From positions 1,612,001 through 1,676,000 of the forward strand of contig OZ253672.1 in assembly GCA_965263365.1 (NCBI GenBank): a DNA stretch of 64,000 bases, written 5' to 3'. The position numbers and the translations under genes were made by a program. This document shows, one piece after another, positions 1-8,673 of the stretch (its first letter is position 1; each line of letters opens with the position of its first letter). Under the pieces are notes generated by a model. The model did not search any database. It had not been told where the DNA came from and saw nothing but the letters and a program-made list of their open reading frames with translations. This DNA comes from CANMUM01 sp965263365. Its GTDB lineage: Bacteria > Pseudomonadota > Alphaproteobacteria > Rhodobacterales > Rhodobacteraceae.

Positions 1-2
1 AT

Positions 3-347
3 CAGGCGCACAAGTACCCTGGACAGCTTTCAGGTGGTCAGCAACAGCGTGTGGCAATTGCACGTTCGCTTTGCATGAGACCTCGCATTATGCTCTTTGA
101 CGAGCCAACTTCAGCACTTGACCCCGAAATGATTAAAGAAGTCCTAGATACGATGATCGAGCTTGCCGAAGAAGGCATGACGATGCTTTGTGTGACGCAT
201 GAGATGGGTTTTGCGCGCCAAGTTGCGAATCGCGTTATTTTCATGGCGGAAGGGCAAATTGTCGAACAAAATGAACCCGAAGAATTCTTCAACAATCCGA
301 AATCAGAGCGTACGAAGCAATTCCTCGATCAGATCCTCGGACACTAG
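3..347 (+). CDS. Polar amino-acid ABC transporter ATP-binding protein (C-terminal part, cut by window start)
   Basis: The open frame runs in from the left edge, so the N-terminus with Walker A is outside the window. Visible in order are the ABC signature LSGGQQQRVAIAR, the Walker B/D-loop MLFDEPTSALDPE and the H-loop region CVTHEMGFARQVA, ending with the MAEGQIVEQ segment typical of the GlnQ/AapP/HisP group. Family knowledge: these ATPases sit on the inner face of the membrane and power import of polar amino acids with a binding protein and two permeases. The partner genes would lie to the left. A strong hairpin terminator follows the stop directly, so this is the last gene of its operon. The substrate cannot be told from this fragment. 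Confidence 0.93.
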   Translation, partial: QAHKYPGQLSGGQQQRVAIARSLCMRPRIMLFDEPTSALDPEMIKEVLDTMIELAEEGMTMLCVTHEMGFARQVANRVIFMAEGQIVEQNEPEEFFNNPKSERTKQFLDQILGH

Positions 348-372
348 GTTTAAACCTCTTATTTGAAACAGC

Positions 373-402
373 AAACCCGCCTAAATGGCGGGTTTCTTTT
401 TT
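373..402 (+). terminator. Rho-independent terminator after the ABC ATPase gene
   Basis: A perfect 9-bp stem (AAACCCGCC, loop taaat, GGCGGGTTT) is followed by a run of six T after one C. It lies about 25 bases after the ABC ATPase stop. Confidence 0.85.
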
Positions 403-431
403 GTCCTGCGGCTTGCAACGGCTCGGCGCGC

Positions 432-917
432 TCACAAGCGCTTGGGGATTTGGAAGGCTTTTAGAGTGCCACGACCGAATTCTATGTGTTGCCACGCCAT
501 TGCTTTAAATTCAATTATGGCACATGCGCAGGTTGGGTATCGCATGAAATCGTGATCGGGCGGCGTTTCATCAAGGAGTTCTTCGGCAAATATTGCGATG
601 CCCGGATTATGGGCGATTATGAGGGCGGATTGATGTTTGTCATCAAGTGACTGCGCCTTTGAGAGCAAGGTTTCAGGTTCAGCCAAATAAAGCTCTTCTA
701 TGTAATGCGCCTTGGTTGGTAACTTGGTGAGCGCAAATGTTTCGCGGGTTCTGGTTGCCGTTGAGACAAGCGCAATACTTGACTGCAGATGCGTTTCGAT
801 CCAGCCTCCGATCCTTGGCGCATCTTTTTGCCCCCGTGCATTGAGCGGTCTTTGTTTATCCGATTCGTTGCTTGACCAATCGGATTTTGCATGCCGTAAT
901 AAAATGAGTGTTTTCAT
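432..917 (-). CDS. SixA-type histidine phosphatase family protein
   Basis: This 161-residue protein begins with the phosphoglycerate-mutase-like motif LLRHAKSDW (catalytic Arg8-His9). It carries the second conserved arginine in TATRTRET (Arg56) and the second histidine in IIAHNPG (His103). Length and the RHAKS form of the motif fit the SixA/YfbT-like small phosphohistidine phosphatases rather than full-size phosphoglycerate mutases. The ATG at 917 has an AGGA ribosome site about 7 bases upstream. It is convergent with the ABC gene and stands alone. Family members remove phosphate from phosphohistidine or small phosphoesters; the substrate here is not evident. Confidence 0.88.
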   Translation of the reverse strand: MKTLILLRHAKSDWSSNESDKQRPLNARGQKDAPRIGGWIETHLQSSIALVSTATRTRETFALTKLPTKAHYIEELYLAEPETLLSKAQSLDDKHQSALIIAHNPGIAIFAEELLDETPPDHDFMRYPTCACAIIEFKAMAWQHIEFGRGTLKAFQIPKRL

Positions 918-976
918 GAAAATATCCTGTCACTGTCACTTTATATTGGCAAGAAAATAAATTGAAAGGTTAATTA

Positions 977-1122
977 ATGAAAATTCTTGGTCATCGCTTT
1001 TGCTTAGCCTGCTAAAATCAGATGGGCTAGATCTATCGAAAACCCTTACAGCACTTGGCGGAGATACCGACTAAGTCATCACTGAAAGAGTTAGAAGGGA
1101 AGCACTGGCGGCTTTTTGAGTG
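977..1122 (+). pseudogene. Degenerate 5' copy of the VOC-family gene found at 3125
   Basis: From the ATG at 977 the DNA matches the start of the intact gene at 3125: ATGAAAATTCT, then a GGTCATCGCTTTTGCTT stretch, then GATCTATC.AAAAC.CT and AGCACTTGG..G.GATA. Similarity fades after about 145 bases. Its frame stops early (MKILGHRFCLAC then TAA) and has indels relative to the intact copy. Similarity also reaches about 45 bases upstream of both start codons (TCACT..TATATT, GGTTAATT.ATG). I infer a partial duplication that has decayed; the Hint gene lies between the two copies. Confidence 0.75.
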
Positions 1123-1207
1123 TTTCTTGTACTTCGGAATTTCGACCCTTTCAATCGAATAAATTGCATGGTGCTTAATTATAAAGTTATTGTGATTTAA
1201 GGCACAT

Positions 1208-1271
1208 AGTATTGACAAAATATTAAGTATTGACAAAATATTAACGCATAAATAAAAGTGTTAACGCATAA
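1208..1271. repeat. Two short direct repeats (18-bp tandem pair and an 11-bp pair)
   Basis: A perfect 18-bp unit, AGTATTGACAAAATATTA, occurs twice in tandem at 1208-1225 and 1226-1243. It is overlapped by TTAACGCATAA at 1241-1251 and again at 1261-1271. The region is non-coding and AT-rich, between the VOC pseudogene and the Hint gene. Confidence 0.9.
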
Positions 1272-1309
1272 GTATATGAAAGACTGAAGTCAATTATTTA
1301 AAATTCGAC

Positions 1310-1375
1310 ATAACATTTAGACTTTTGTGAAATAACATTTAGACTTTTGTGAAATAACATTTAGACTTTTGTGAA
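1310..1375. repeat. Three perfect tandem copies of a 22-bp unit
   Basis: The unit begins ATAACATTTAG and ends ACTTTTGTGAA. It is present at 1310-1331, 1332-1353 and 1354-1375 with no mismatch. At two helical turns per unit, the copies present the same DNA face, as an iterated protein-binding site would. The array ends 84 bases before the Hint gene start. It could be regulatory, or simply slippage-prone DNA. Confidence 0.92.
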
Positions 1376-1458
1376 ATTTTGGATTGAACGCCAATAGCTA
1401 TAGGTTTAACTAATTTTGAGCAAAAGCCTAATTTAAGACAAAGATTTAGGAGATTGAA

Positions 1459-2673
1459 ATGGCAACTGCTACGGGTACATGGTACGAGTTAGATGCTTGG
1501 CCGTCGTCAGGTCAGACTGTTAACGTGATTGGTACAATTGAAATGGATTTGATTGATCAATATTCTGGCCTCGAAGATAGAGGTGTTGCGCCAGGAAACC
1601 AATATTATCATTATTCACGAGAGTTTCTTGCCCCCACGGCAGATGAAGCAAATATCACTAGAGCCGATACATTTAACGCAAATTTTAACAGTGACTACGA
1701 AATTGTAAAAGCTGGGTATGCGTATGCTGAGAATGATTTTCTTGCAACCTTCGCCGATGGCACTACTTTATCAGACCCTGGATCTCGCTCTGGCTATCAG
1801 GGTGATATCGAAGCCGGCAATCAATTCGGGAGTTCTTTTCAGGTTGTTCAGACCGCTGATGGCAGAGTTTTTGTGTACTCCCAAGATAATGAAAGTACTG
1901 GTGCCCAAGATGATATTCTCATGGCCTCTCTCGATCACGGTGCTTTAACAAGCTTTAAGCTTTCAGGTTTTACGCAACAGCGTGATGGCGGTGGATATGG
2001 TGGCACGGTAAATAATACTGGCTGGGCTGGCGGTATTGCAGGGTTTGGAGATACTGCCGTACCCTGCCTAGTTCGTGGCTCACGTATTCTGGTAAGCCCC
2101 ACAGAAAGCAAAGCTGTTGAAGAGCTGAAAGTCGGCGACGAAGTTCTCACCTTTCACAACGGCATACAAAAAATCCGTTGGATTGGTTCGGCGAAGCGTT
2201 GCAATCTTTCAAGTGCGCAAAATTCCAAGCTACGCCCAATTCGCATTACGGCGGGCGCTTTGGGTGCCGGCCTTCCTGAAAGCGATCTTTTGGTATCGCC
2301 TCAGCACCGTATGCTTGTTTCTTCTCAAGTTGCTAAGCGTATTACAGGCGCGCATGATGTTTTGATTGCTGCGGTTCATTTGACTGAGCTTCCAGGAATA
2401 TTTGTTGAAGAGCGCATCGAAGAGGTTGAGTATTTCCACGTTCTCTTTGACGCACATGAAGTGATCATCGCCAATGGCGCACCAACAGAAAGTCTGTTTG
2501 CTGGCCCAATGGCATTGAAAGCACTCTCTCCTGAGGCGCGCGCAGAGATTGCAGCGGTCTTTCCTGATCTTGATATCAATGAATTTTCGAAGTCTACAGT
2601 TATTCCTGAGGGTCGCTTGCAAAAGAAAATTGTTGCGCGTCATCTTAAGAATCAGAAAGCCATGTTGGCATAA
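1459..2673 (+). CDS. Hedgehog/intein (Hint) domain protein
   Basis: This 404-residue protein has two parts. Residues 1-200 are an Asp/Gly/Thr-rich region without a recognised domain. A Hint_2-type domain covers about residues 203-345, starting VPCLVRGSRILVS (Cys203), then VEELKVGDEVLT, RWIG, and LLVSPQHRMLV (His283). Hint domains catalyse N-S acyl shifts and autoprocessing. In the alphaproteobacterial Hint_2 family the domain is usually attached to secreted or surface proteins, and the biological role is poorly defined. The ATG at 1459 is preceded by AGGAG. It is monocistronic, with tandem repeats upstream and a strong terminator downstream. No N-terminal signal peptide is visible. Confidence 0.88.
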   Translation: MATATGTWYELDAWPSSGQTVNVIGTIEMDLIDQYSGLEDRGVAPGNQYYHYSREFLAPTADEANITRADTFNANFNSDYEIVKAGYAYAENDFLATFADGTTLSDPGSRSGYQGDIEAGNQFGSSFQVVQTADGRVFVYSQDNESTGAQDDILMASLDHGALTSFKLSGFTQQRDGGGYGGTVNNTGWAGGIAGFGDTAVPCLVRGSRILVSPTESKAVEELKVGDEVLTFHNGIQKIRWIGSAKRCNLSSAQNSKLRPIRITAGALGAGLPESDLLVSPQHRMLVSSQVAKRITGAHDVLIAAVHLTELPGIFVEERIEEVEYFHVLFDAHEVIIANGAPTESLFAGPMALKALSPEARAEIAAVFPDLDINEFSKSTVIPEGRLQKKIVARHLKNQKAMLA

Positions 2674-2696
2674 GACGTATTCGAATCATTATAATC

Positions 2697-2728
2697 AGCC
2701 CGATCTCGCGCAGATCGGGCTTTTTTTT
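2697..2728 (+). terminator. Rho-independent terminator after the Hint gene
   Basis: A perfect 10-bp stem AGCCCGATCT / AGATCGGGCT with a 5-base loop (cgcgc), followed by eight T. Confidence 0.92.
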
Positions 2729-3124
2729 GCCGATAAAGAACTGAATTTTTCATCACTTTATGCTTTGATCGCATCAGCGCGCGGGATTTGAAACGAACAT
2801 AAAAACGCCATTCCATTTTGCTGACTTGCACCTTGATGCACCACCCTCAACGCATATTCGCAGCGAACTTCACAGTATAAAAATCATGCTTTATATCTTT
2901 GCTAAATTTAGCGGCTCCGAATTTATGGGAGTCGCTTTAATAACAATGGGCTGAAAATTTTCCCCCTTATATTCAATGAGCGTTCATGATCATCCGCGCC
3001 GCTCGATCAATCAGATTTTGCGTGACGCAATAAGATTAGGCACTTCATATACTTTCTCCTTATGGCAATATCCTGCGCTGCTCACTATATTAACGCAAAA
3101 CAATTAAGATATTGAGGTTAATTC
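2729..3124. other. Non-coding gap before the VOC gene
   Basis: About 400 bases with no credible gene on either strand. Its last ~45 bases resemble the sequence upstream of the pseudogene copy at 977. Any promoter for the VOC gene should lie here, but I see no clear -35/-10 pair. Confidence 0.5.
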
Positions 3125-3511
3125 ATGAAAATTCTAGGCCACCGTTTTTGCTTTGTTGGTGAAAAGCCCCATGCGCTTGATCTATCTAAAACTCTAGCAG
3201 CACTTGGTTGGGATATCGGTCATGTTTTTACTGAAAAAATGCTAGAAGGCAAAACACTTGACGATCAAGATTTTTCGGGTGCAATTTTCAAGGTTGACGA
3301 AGACAGCTGGGTAGAGCTTTGGGCTGAACTGCCAAATGTGCCTAAAGGCATTATGCTACAAATTATTGTAGATGATGCAGATGCGTTTGCACAGAACGCC
3401 AAAACTAATGGGCTAGAACCTCAAGGACCTGTCGAAAGCCACGGCGAAAAAATATACTATTTAGTTTCACAATCAGGCCTTCCTATCAGTTTTCAAAGTC
3501 GCACTGAGTGA
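3125..3511 (+). CDS. VOC (glyoxalase/bleomycin-resistance fold) family protein
   Basis: This 128-residue protein has a C-terminal half that reads like a VOC module: MLQIIVDDADAFAQNAKTNG, then EPQGPVESHGEKIYYL and SGLPISFQS. This is the familiar pattern of a beta strand, the DDADAF helix and a final strand. The N-terminal half is less typical, and obvious metal-binding His/Glu residues are few. Reaction and substrate are unknown. A decayed partial copy lies at 977, on the other side of the Hint gene. The ATG is preceded by a weak GAGG site 8 bases away. Confidence 0.72.
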   Translation: MKILGHRFCFVGEKPHALDLSKTLAALGWDIGHVFTEKMLEGKTLDDQDFSGAIFKVDEDSWVELWAELPNVPKGIMLQIIVDDADAFAQNAKTNGLEPQGPVESHGEKIYYLVSQSGLPISFQSRTE

Positions 3512-3580
3512 AAAGCTAAGAATTCATATAATCGAAAGATTTAGAAAAAATATTACTTTCAGGAATAGTTTATCCGAATT

Positions 3581-4660
3581 TTGGCAGACAAACAGTCCAA
3601 AACACTTTATTCTGTGCCAATGTTACATTCAGACCAAAGCGACGATGAGCTCTTCCAAGCCTTTATTAAACGTGATCAACTCTATGATGGTCATGTCTAT
3701 GCAGGTGTAAAAACCACTGGAATTTACTGTAAATTTAGCTGTAGCGCGCGAAAGCCCAAGCGAGAAAATGTCGAATTTTTCATGACCAAAGGTGCAGCGA
3801 TCGCAGCCGGCTATCGTGCATGTAAATTATGCAAACCTGAAGGCCTCCAACCCAAATTTACAAAACTCATTAAAGCTTTACACTTAGAGCCGGGACGCAT
3901 TTGGAGAGAGCATGACTTATTGGATGAAGGATACGACCCGCGCACTTTGCGCCGTAATTTTTCTACGGAATATGGCATAACCTTTAGTCAAATGGCTCGC
4001 CAAATTCGAATGGGAGGTGCGATTCGAGCGCTTGAGAAAGGTGCACGTGTCATTGATGCTCAACACTTGGCTGGATTCAACTCAGCTCAAGGTTTTCGGA
4101 CGGCCTTTGCCGAACTTGTTGGCGTTACCCCGGTACGACTTACGCATAAAGGTGCAACTTATCAGGTCAGTTGGATAGAAACACCCTTAGGTGCGATGAT
4201 CTCAATTTGTGATCAAGCCACACTTCATTTACTTGAATTTGTAGATCGGAAAAGGCTACGTCACATTGTCCAAGGTTTTTACGAAAAGGTAAATGGAGAC
4301 TTAAGCTTTGGTCGAACTAATTTACACAAAACACTGGAAAGAGAACTCAACGAATACTTTAGCGGTAAACGCGCGAAATTTACCACTCCAGTCAAGTTGC
4401 ATGCGCAAGGCTTTACACGAAGGGTTTGGTCATCTTTGATGCAAATACCTGCTGGTGAAACAAGATATTACATAGAACTGGCGCGCGAGACTGGCAACGC
4501 AAAAGCCTTTCGTGCCGTCGCAAATGCGAATGCTCGAAATCAAATCGCGATCGTTGTGCCTTGTCACCGCGTAATCAGCGCAAATGGTCAGCTGGCAGGC
4601 TATGCGGGCGGTGTTTGGCGAAAAGAGAAATTAATTGAAATCGAAAAGCAATACCAATGA
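3581..4660 (+). CDS. ada: Ada-type bifunctional DNA alkylation repair protein and transcriptional activator
   Basis: The 359-residue frame has the full Ada architecture. The N-terminal zinc/methylphosphotriester domain has Cys50, Cys54, Cys81 and Cys84 in GIYCKFSC and CKLCKPE. An AraC-type helix-turn-helix follows (residues ~95-190, LRRNFSTEYGITFSQMARQIRM). The C-terminal O6-methylguanine methyltransferase has the acceptor Cys328 in IVVPCHRVI and the GYAGGVWRKEKL tail. Family knowledge: Ada moves methyl groups from damaged DNA to its own cysteines and then activates repair genes. The start is uncertain: TTG at 3581 gives this length, while an in-frame ATG at 3620 is the alternative. Neither has a good ribosome site. 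It stands alone, without alkB or alkA nearby. Confidence 0.93.
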   Translation: MADKQSKTLYSVPMLHSDQSDDELFQAFIKRDQLYDGHVYAGVKTTGIYCKFSCSARKPKRENVEFFMTKGAAIAAGYRACKLCKPEGLQPKFTKLIKALHLEPGRIWREHDLLDEGYDPRTLRRNFSTEYGITFSQMARQIRMGGAIRALEKGARVIDAQHLAGFNSAQGFRTAFAELVGVTPVRLTHKGATYQVSWIETPLGAMISICDQATLHLLEFVDRKRLRHIVQGFYEKVNGDLSFGRTNLHKTLERELNEYFSGKRAKFTTPVKLHAQGFTRRVWSSLMQIPAGETRYYIELARETGNAKAFRAVANANARNQIAIVVPCHRVISANGQLAGYAGGVWRKEKLIEIEKQYQ

Positions 4661-4672
4661 TAGGTTAAACTT

Positions 4673-5542
4673 CTATTGCTTTCGCAAGGCATAACTCATC
4701 CATTCTCCAATCTGTTTTCTTTGGACGAGCTTAAAACCATTTGCTTCAAAAGTGCTCAAGACACCCGCGCCTTGCCAATGCAGAATCCCGGAAATTATGA
4801 CAATAGCGCCTTGGCAAGAATAACGATTAATATCGCGTGACAGTTTACGTAAGGGTCGTGCCAGAATATTTGCATATACGAGATCATAAGGCGCGTTAGC
4901 TTTATGTAGTGGATGATGAAAACCCGCTGCCTCTACGACACGCACATCGCGTGTTTTATTAATTTCATGGTTTCGCTTTGCCGTCGCGACGGATATTGAC
5001 TCGATGTCATTTGATATAATTCGAGCTTGCTTCCATCTTCGGGACGCTGCCATAGCAAGAATACCTGTCCCCGTTCCAATATCAGCGATCTTTTTGGGTT
5101 GAAATCCAAGCTTATGCAAATTCTCCGTCAGTTCTAAACAACCCGTTGTGGTTCCATGATGTCCGGTTCCAAACGCCATTGCAGCCTCAATTTCGAGATC
5201 TATATCCGACGGCCACACCTGATCGCGATCGTGGCGCCCGTAAATTAAGAATTGCCCGACGCGTACGGGCGTAAGCTCTCTACGAACCTGTGCAACCCAG
5301 TCCGTATCATCAAGTTTTGAAACAACAAAAGCACTAGAGCCGTGCACTGCCGACAACAAACTAAGCGCGATTTCGTCGGGCTTTTGATCAAAATAACCAG
5401 CAACCTCAAATAAACCGGAACCATCCTCAATTTCTAAACAGGCAATACCCATAGGCGCAATGCTCAATTCTTCAACGGCATCTGCAAGAGGTTGCGCTTT
5501 TTCTAAACTGCTTGAGGTTGCGATCGCTGTCCAAGTTGTCAC
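4673..5542 (-). CDS. prmA: Ribosomal protein L11 methyltransferase
   Basis: This 289-residue protein has the PrmA-specific block AFGTGHHGTTTGCLE (residues 122-136), the SAM-binding motif IADIGTGTGILAMAA (152-166) and YANILARPL near 220. PrmA trimethylates ribosomal protein L11 using S-adenosylmethionine. It overlaps the upstream MATE gene by ATGA (start codon 5542-5540), so the two are translationally coupled. The N-terminal L11-recognition domain appears complete (usual family length 290-300). Confidence 0.92.
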   Translation of the reverse strand: MTTWTAIATSSSLEKAQPLADAVEELSIAPMGIACLEIEDGSGLFEVAGYFDQKPDEIALSLLSAVHGSSAFVVSKLDDTDWVAQVRRELTPVRVGQFLIYGRHDRDQVWPSDIDLEIEAAMAFGTGHHGTTTGCLELTENLHKLGFQPKKIADIGTGTGILAMAASRRWKQARIISNDIESISVATAKRNHEINKTRDVRVVEAAGFHHPLHKANAPYDLVYANILARPLRKLSRDINRYSCQGAIVIISGILHWQGAGVLSTFEANGFKLVQRKQIGEWMSYALRKQ

Positions 5543-6897
5543 GATGATTTCCTTTCCACAAAGACTTCACCGCGCGAAACTTGGCCTAAATAGCGCCATC
5601 CGATCAGACCCGAAAGCGTACCAACCATGATTCCAACCACCGCTTGCGCATAGATCACGCCATTTTCTTCAAACAGATATGTCATAACGTAAAGCACCGG
5701 GAGCATAAGCACAAAATCACGCATCCAATTCATCGCAGTCGACCAAATTGGCCTCCCTAAATTATTAAACGCGGCGTTTGAAACAAAGAGAACCGCAACA
5801 AACGAAAAATGTAGCGAGCAAAAAATATAGAGACTTGCGTATGCTGCGCCGCTCTCATCCAAGTTAAACAGGCCGATAATAAATGGACGCATTAACATGA
5901 GTAGTATCCAAGTTAAAATTGAATAAGCAAAACCAAATTGGATCGCCTTGATATACGTTTCGCGCACTCGGTCCAAGCGACCAACTGCATAATTTTGCCC
6001 AATAATCCCACCAATCGCACCCGAAAGCGCAAAAACGCCGCCAAATGCCAATAGCATCACACGAAAGTTAACTCCCGTAGCGGCAAGCACCGTTGTCCCA
6101 AATGGCGATGTGTATGCTGTCAAAAGTGCAAAGCCAACTGGTGATGCGATTTGAGTTAAAAGGGTTGGAATTGCGATCCGAAGATAGGGCCCAATGAAGC
6201 CCCTAAATTCGATCTCACGAATCGACGTCAGGAGATCATGTTTGCGCGTTAACAGGCGGTAAGCATACATCGCCATTATCAATCGAACAATTACGATTAC
6301 AATGCCTGCGCCCGAAACACCTTGTGCAAGTATCCAAATCAATATCGGATCAAGAACCAATGCCGTTCCCGCGCCGATAAGAGTAATCGAAACCGACGCG
6401 CGTGCGTCCCCTTCAGCTCTTAATATCGCCGACGCAATCATCGCAAATGCAAACAAAGGCGAAGATGGCAATACGATCCTTAAAAATAATTTTGCAAATT
6501 CAATTATGCTTTCATCCGCGCCTTCAGCGATTAGCCTAAGTAAGGGATCGAGAAAAAATAAAATCACGCCAGACGTGAAAATGACAGTACAACAACCGAT
6601 CGTACAGCAGGCCGTCGTCAATTTTTTAGCTAATTCAAGATCACCGCGTCCAAAAGCACGTGAAACAAGAACGACAGATGGAATCATAAGTGCGACGGAC
6701 ACGGAAATATTCAAAAATAAAATATTGCCGGCAATCGCAACTGAAGCCGTCATTTCTTCATTGCCGAGATTCGTAATCCACTTGAGCGCGAGGAAATCAA
6801 CAAGAAACGTGAAAGTGAGCCCAAACGCTGCTGCCATTGTCATCACAATGACATGGCGCAATATAGAACCCTCAGTAAATTTTCCAGTCGCTTGCAT
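5539..6897 (-). CDS. MATE family multidrug/Na+ efflux transporter
   Basis: This 452-residue, very hydrophobic protein shows about 12 membrane segments in two similar halves. The MATE signature pattern appears as ASVAIAGNILFLN...MIPSVVLVSRAFGRGDLELAKK, and again in the second half as ALSGAIGGIIGQNYAVGRLDRVRETY. MATE proteins export cationic drugs or metabolites using Na+ or H+ gradients in the inner membrane. The substrate is unknown. It is the first gene of a two-gene unit with prmA (ATGA overlap), an unusual pairing with no evident functional link. Confidence 0.9.
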   Translation of the reverse strand: MQATGKFTEGSILRHVIVMTMAAAFGLTFTFLVDFLALKWITNLGNEEMTASVAIAGNILFLNISVSVALMIPSVVLVSRAFGRGDLELAKKLTTACCTIGCCTVIFTSGVILFFLDPLLRLIAEGADESIIEFAKLFLRIVLPSSPLFAFAMIASAILRAEGDARASVSITLIGAGTALVLDPILIWILAQGVSGAGIVIVIVRLIMAMYAYRLLTRKHDLLTSIREIEFRGFIGPYLRIAIPTLLTQIASPVGFALLTAYTSPFGTTVLAATGVNFRVMLLAFGGVFALSGAIGGIIGQNYAVGRLDRVRETYIKAIQFGFAYSILTWILLMLMRPFIIGLFNLDESGAAYASLYIFCSLHFSFVAVLFVSNAAFNNLGRPIWSTAMNWMRDFVLMLPVLYVMTYLFEENGVIYAQAVVGIMVGTLSGLIGWRYLGQVSRGEVFVERKSS

Positions 6898-6921
6898 AAA
6901 TTTAATTAAAACCTGTGTGAA

Positions 6922-7761
6922 TCAGGTGGAAGTCTTATATGACTTTGCTGACCTTTGATAGCCAAAAGACCAACGCCGCTCGTCAATTTCTGTTTCGTGG
7001 TTTTCCCGAAGCGCACGATCAACTCGATTAAACAAATTTTTTCCTTCTTGTAACTCTGCCATCATTGCCAAAATAAATGGTGCCGCAATATTTTCATAGT
7101 TTTTGGCGTGCAAATACATCTGCTTGTTTAAGCTCGATAAGGCATCATCATGTCCAGGTATATAGTAAAAACGCTCCATTCCCCCGTGCTCGCCCTTATG
7201 GGGCAAGTCAAATCCCATTTTATCAAGTGGTAATCCATTAATTTTTCGTTCAACTTCATAGGCCCTAATAAGGCTCGCATAAGAAAAACCCGCCAAGCCT
7301 AAGAAACGCTCGCCATCATTCCGACCATATTCAGAAAGCGTTCTGAGGACGGAAATTAAGTAGCGGTTCACAAGATGATGCGAAAGGTATTCGCTATAGG
7401 TATCTAAGATTTTGAAAAATACTGCGAGCGCGTGGTCTAGAAAATGAAGCTTACGTCTAATCGAGGCAATGCTAATGACAAAAATAGGTAAAAGTTCACT
7501 TTGTCCGCGAAATTCATAGGTAATCGTCTCACAATGTAATAAAAAATCTGCACGATTGGGGACGTTTGGCTTTTCAACATCCAACGGCACCATATTTTCT
7601 AACAAAATTGATAGATCTTCGTCGAGATCAGGTAACGGGTTGGGGATTGAATCTTCTGAGAGTTTCGGGTTTCGAGAACTCTTTAAAATTTGTGAATAAC
7701 CTACATCAAGTTGGCGAATTTTTTTCTTTCTGGCCTCAACATTTTTTTCACGTATACTCAT
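6922..7761 (-). CDS. Hypothetical protein, 279 residues
   Basis: I do not recognise this protein. It starts MSIREKNVEARKKKIRQ and is charged at the N-terminus. The middle (about 85-150 from this start) is helical with IPIFVISIASIRRKLHF and YLSHHLVNRYLISVLRTL. The tail includes GEHGGMERFYYIPGHDDAL and ALRENHETEIDERRW. No signal peptide or clear catalytic motif is seen. I chose the ATG at 7761 because AAGG lies 7 bases upstream; the longer frame to 7836 would begin inside the rpsD terminator. It lies downstream of rpsD and just upstream of the MATE gene on the same strand. Confidence 0.7.
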   Translation of the reverse strand: MSIREKNVEARKKKIRQLDVGYSQILKSSRNPKLSEDSIPNPLPDLDEDLSILLENMVPLDVEKPNVPNRADFLLHCETITYEFRGQSELLPIFVISIASIRRKLHFLDHALAVFFKILDTYSEYLSHHLVNRYLISVLRTLSEYGRNDGERFLGLAGFSYASLIRAYEVERKINGLPLDKMGFDLPHKGEHGGMERFYYIPGHDDALSSLNKQMYLHAKNYENIAAPFILAMMAELQEGKNLFNRVDRALRENHETEIDERRWSFGYQRSAKSYKTST

Positions 7762-7821
7762 TTCAATACCTTCATGAACACCTGAGAATTCATACAATAA
7801 CACAACAACCAATTGCACAAG

Positions 7822-7852
7822 AAAAAAGCGCAACATATGCTGCGCTTTTCCA
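7822..7852 (-). terminator. Rho-independent terminator of rpsD
   Basis: Read on the minus strand, AAAAGCGCA, loop, TGCGCTTTT then TT and C. The 9-bp stem is perfect, and the adenine run on one side makes it potentially bidirectional. It lies 22 bases after the rpsD stop. Confidence 0.8.
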
Positions 7853-7873
7853 AAATAAAATCGATATTACAAG

Positions 7874-8494
7874 TTAGTTTTTCGCGTAATACTCGACAAC
7901 AAGATTAGGTTCCATGTGCGCCGCATATGGCACATCTGAAAGTTGAGGAGTGCGGACGAAAGTTGCCGACATTTTGGAATGATCTGCTTCAATATAGTCC
8001 GGAACGTCACGCTCTGACAAAGCTGTAGACTCAAGCACGATTGCAAGTTGCTTTGATTTTTGGCGCACTTCAACAACATCACCTTCTTTCACACGGTATG
8101 AAGGGATATTCACACGTTTTCCGTTCACGAGAACATGACCATGATTCACAAATTGGCGCGCTGCAAATACTGTGGGGACGAACTTTGCGCGATAAACAAC
8201 TGCATCTAAACGACGTTCTAACAAGCCGATCAAATTTTCACCTGTGTCGCCTTTGACACGCTCAGCTTCAGAATAAATACGGCGGAATTGTTTTTCAGTT
8301 AAATCACCATAATAACCCTTGAGCTTTTGCTTTGCGCGCAACTGCAAACCAAAATCCGAAAGCTTAGCTTTACGGCGTTGTCCATGTTGGCCTGGGCCAT
8401 ACTCACGACGATTAACGGGTGATTTGGGGCGTCCCCAAATGTTTTCGCCCATGCGGCGATCTAATTTATACTTGGCAGTTGTGCGTTTTGTCAC
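7874..8494 (-). CDS. rpsD: 30S ribosomal protein S4
   Basis: At 206 residues it is the standard S4 length. It shows the classic N-terminus YKLDRRMGENIWGRPKSPVN and YGPGQHGQRRKAKLSDFG. The S4 RNA-binding domain spans roughly residues 94-157 (RRLDAVVYRAKFVPT, FVNHGHVLVNGKRVNIPSY). S4 binds 16S rRNA early in small-subunit assembly. The start is GTG at 8494 with AGGAG 8 bases upstream. It is monocistronic here, as in many alphaproteobacteria, and not in the alpha operon with rpoA. Confidence 0.97.
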   Translation of the reverse strand: MTKRTTAKYKLDRRMGENIWGRPKSPVNRREYGPGQHGQRRKAKLSDFGLQLRAKQKLKGYYGDLTEKQFRRIYSEAERVKGDTGENLIGLLERRLDAVVYRAKFVPTVFAARQFVNHGHVLVNGKRVNIPSYRVKEGDVVEVRQKSKQLAIVLESTALSERDVPDYIEADHSKMSATFVRTPQLSDVPYAAHMEPNLVVEYYAKN

Positions 8495-8673
8495 AGCTGA
8501 TCTCCTTCTTTTGTTTAACGAAGGGCGTTGTCCTTTGAATATTTTCCGACAGGCATCCTCTCGCGAGGGCCACCAACACCAACGCCGCCGTCGATATATA
8601 TCTTTAAAAAGAGAGTCAATGATTTTCTTTCAATTTGATTGTTCTCTTCACCATTATAAAATAATGATACCCC

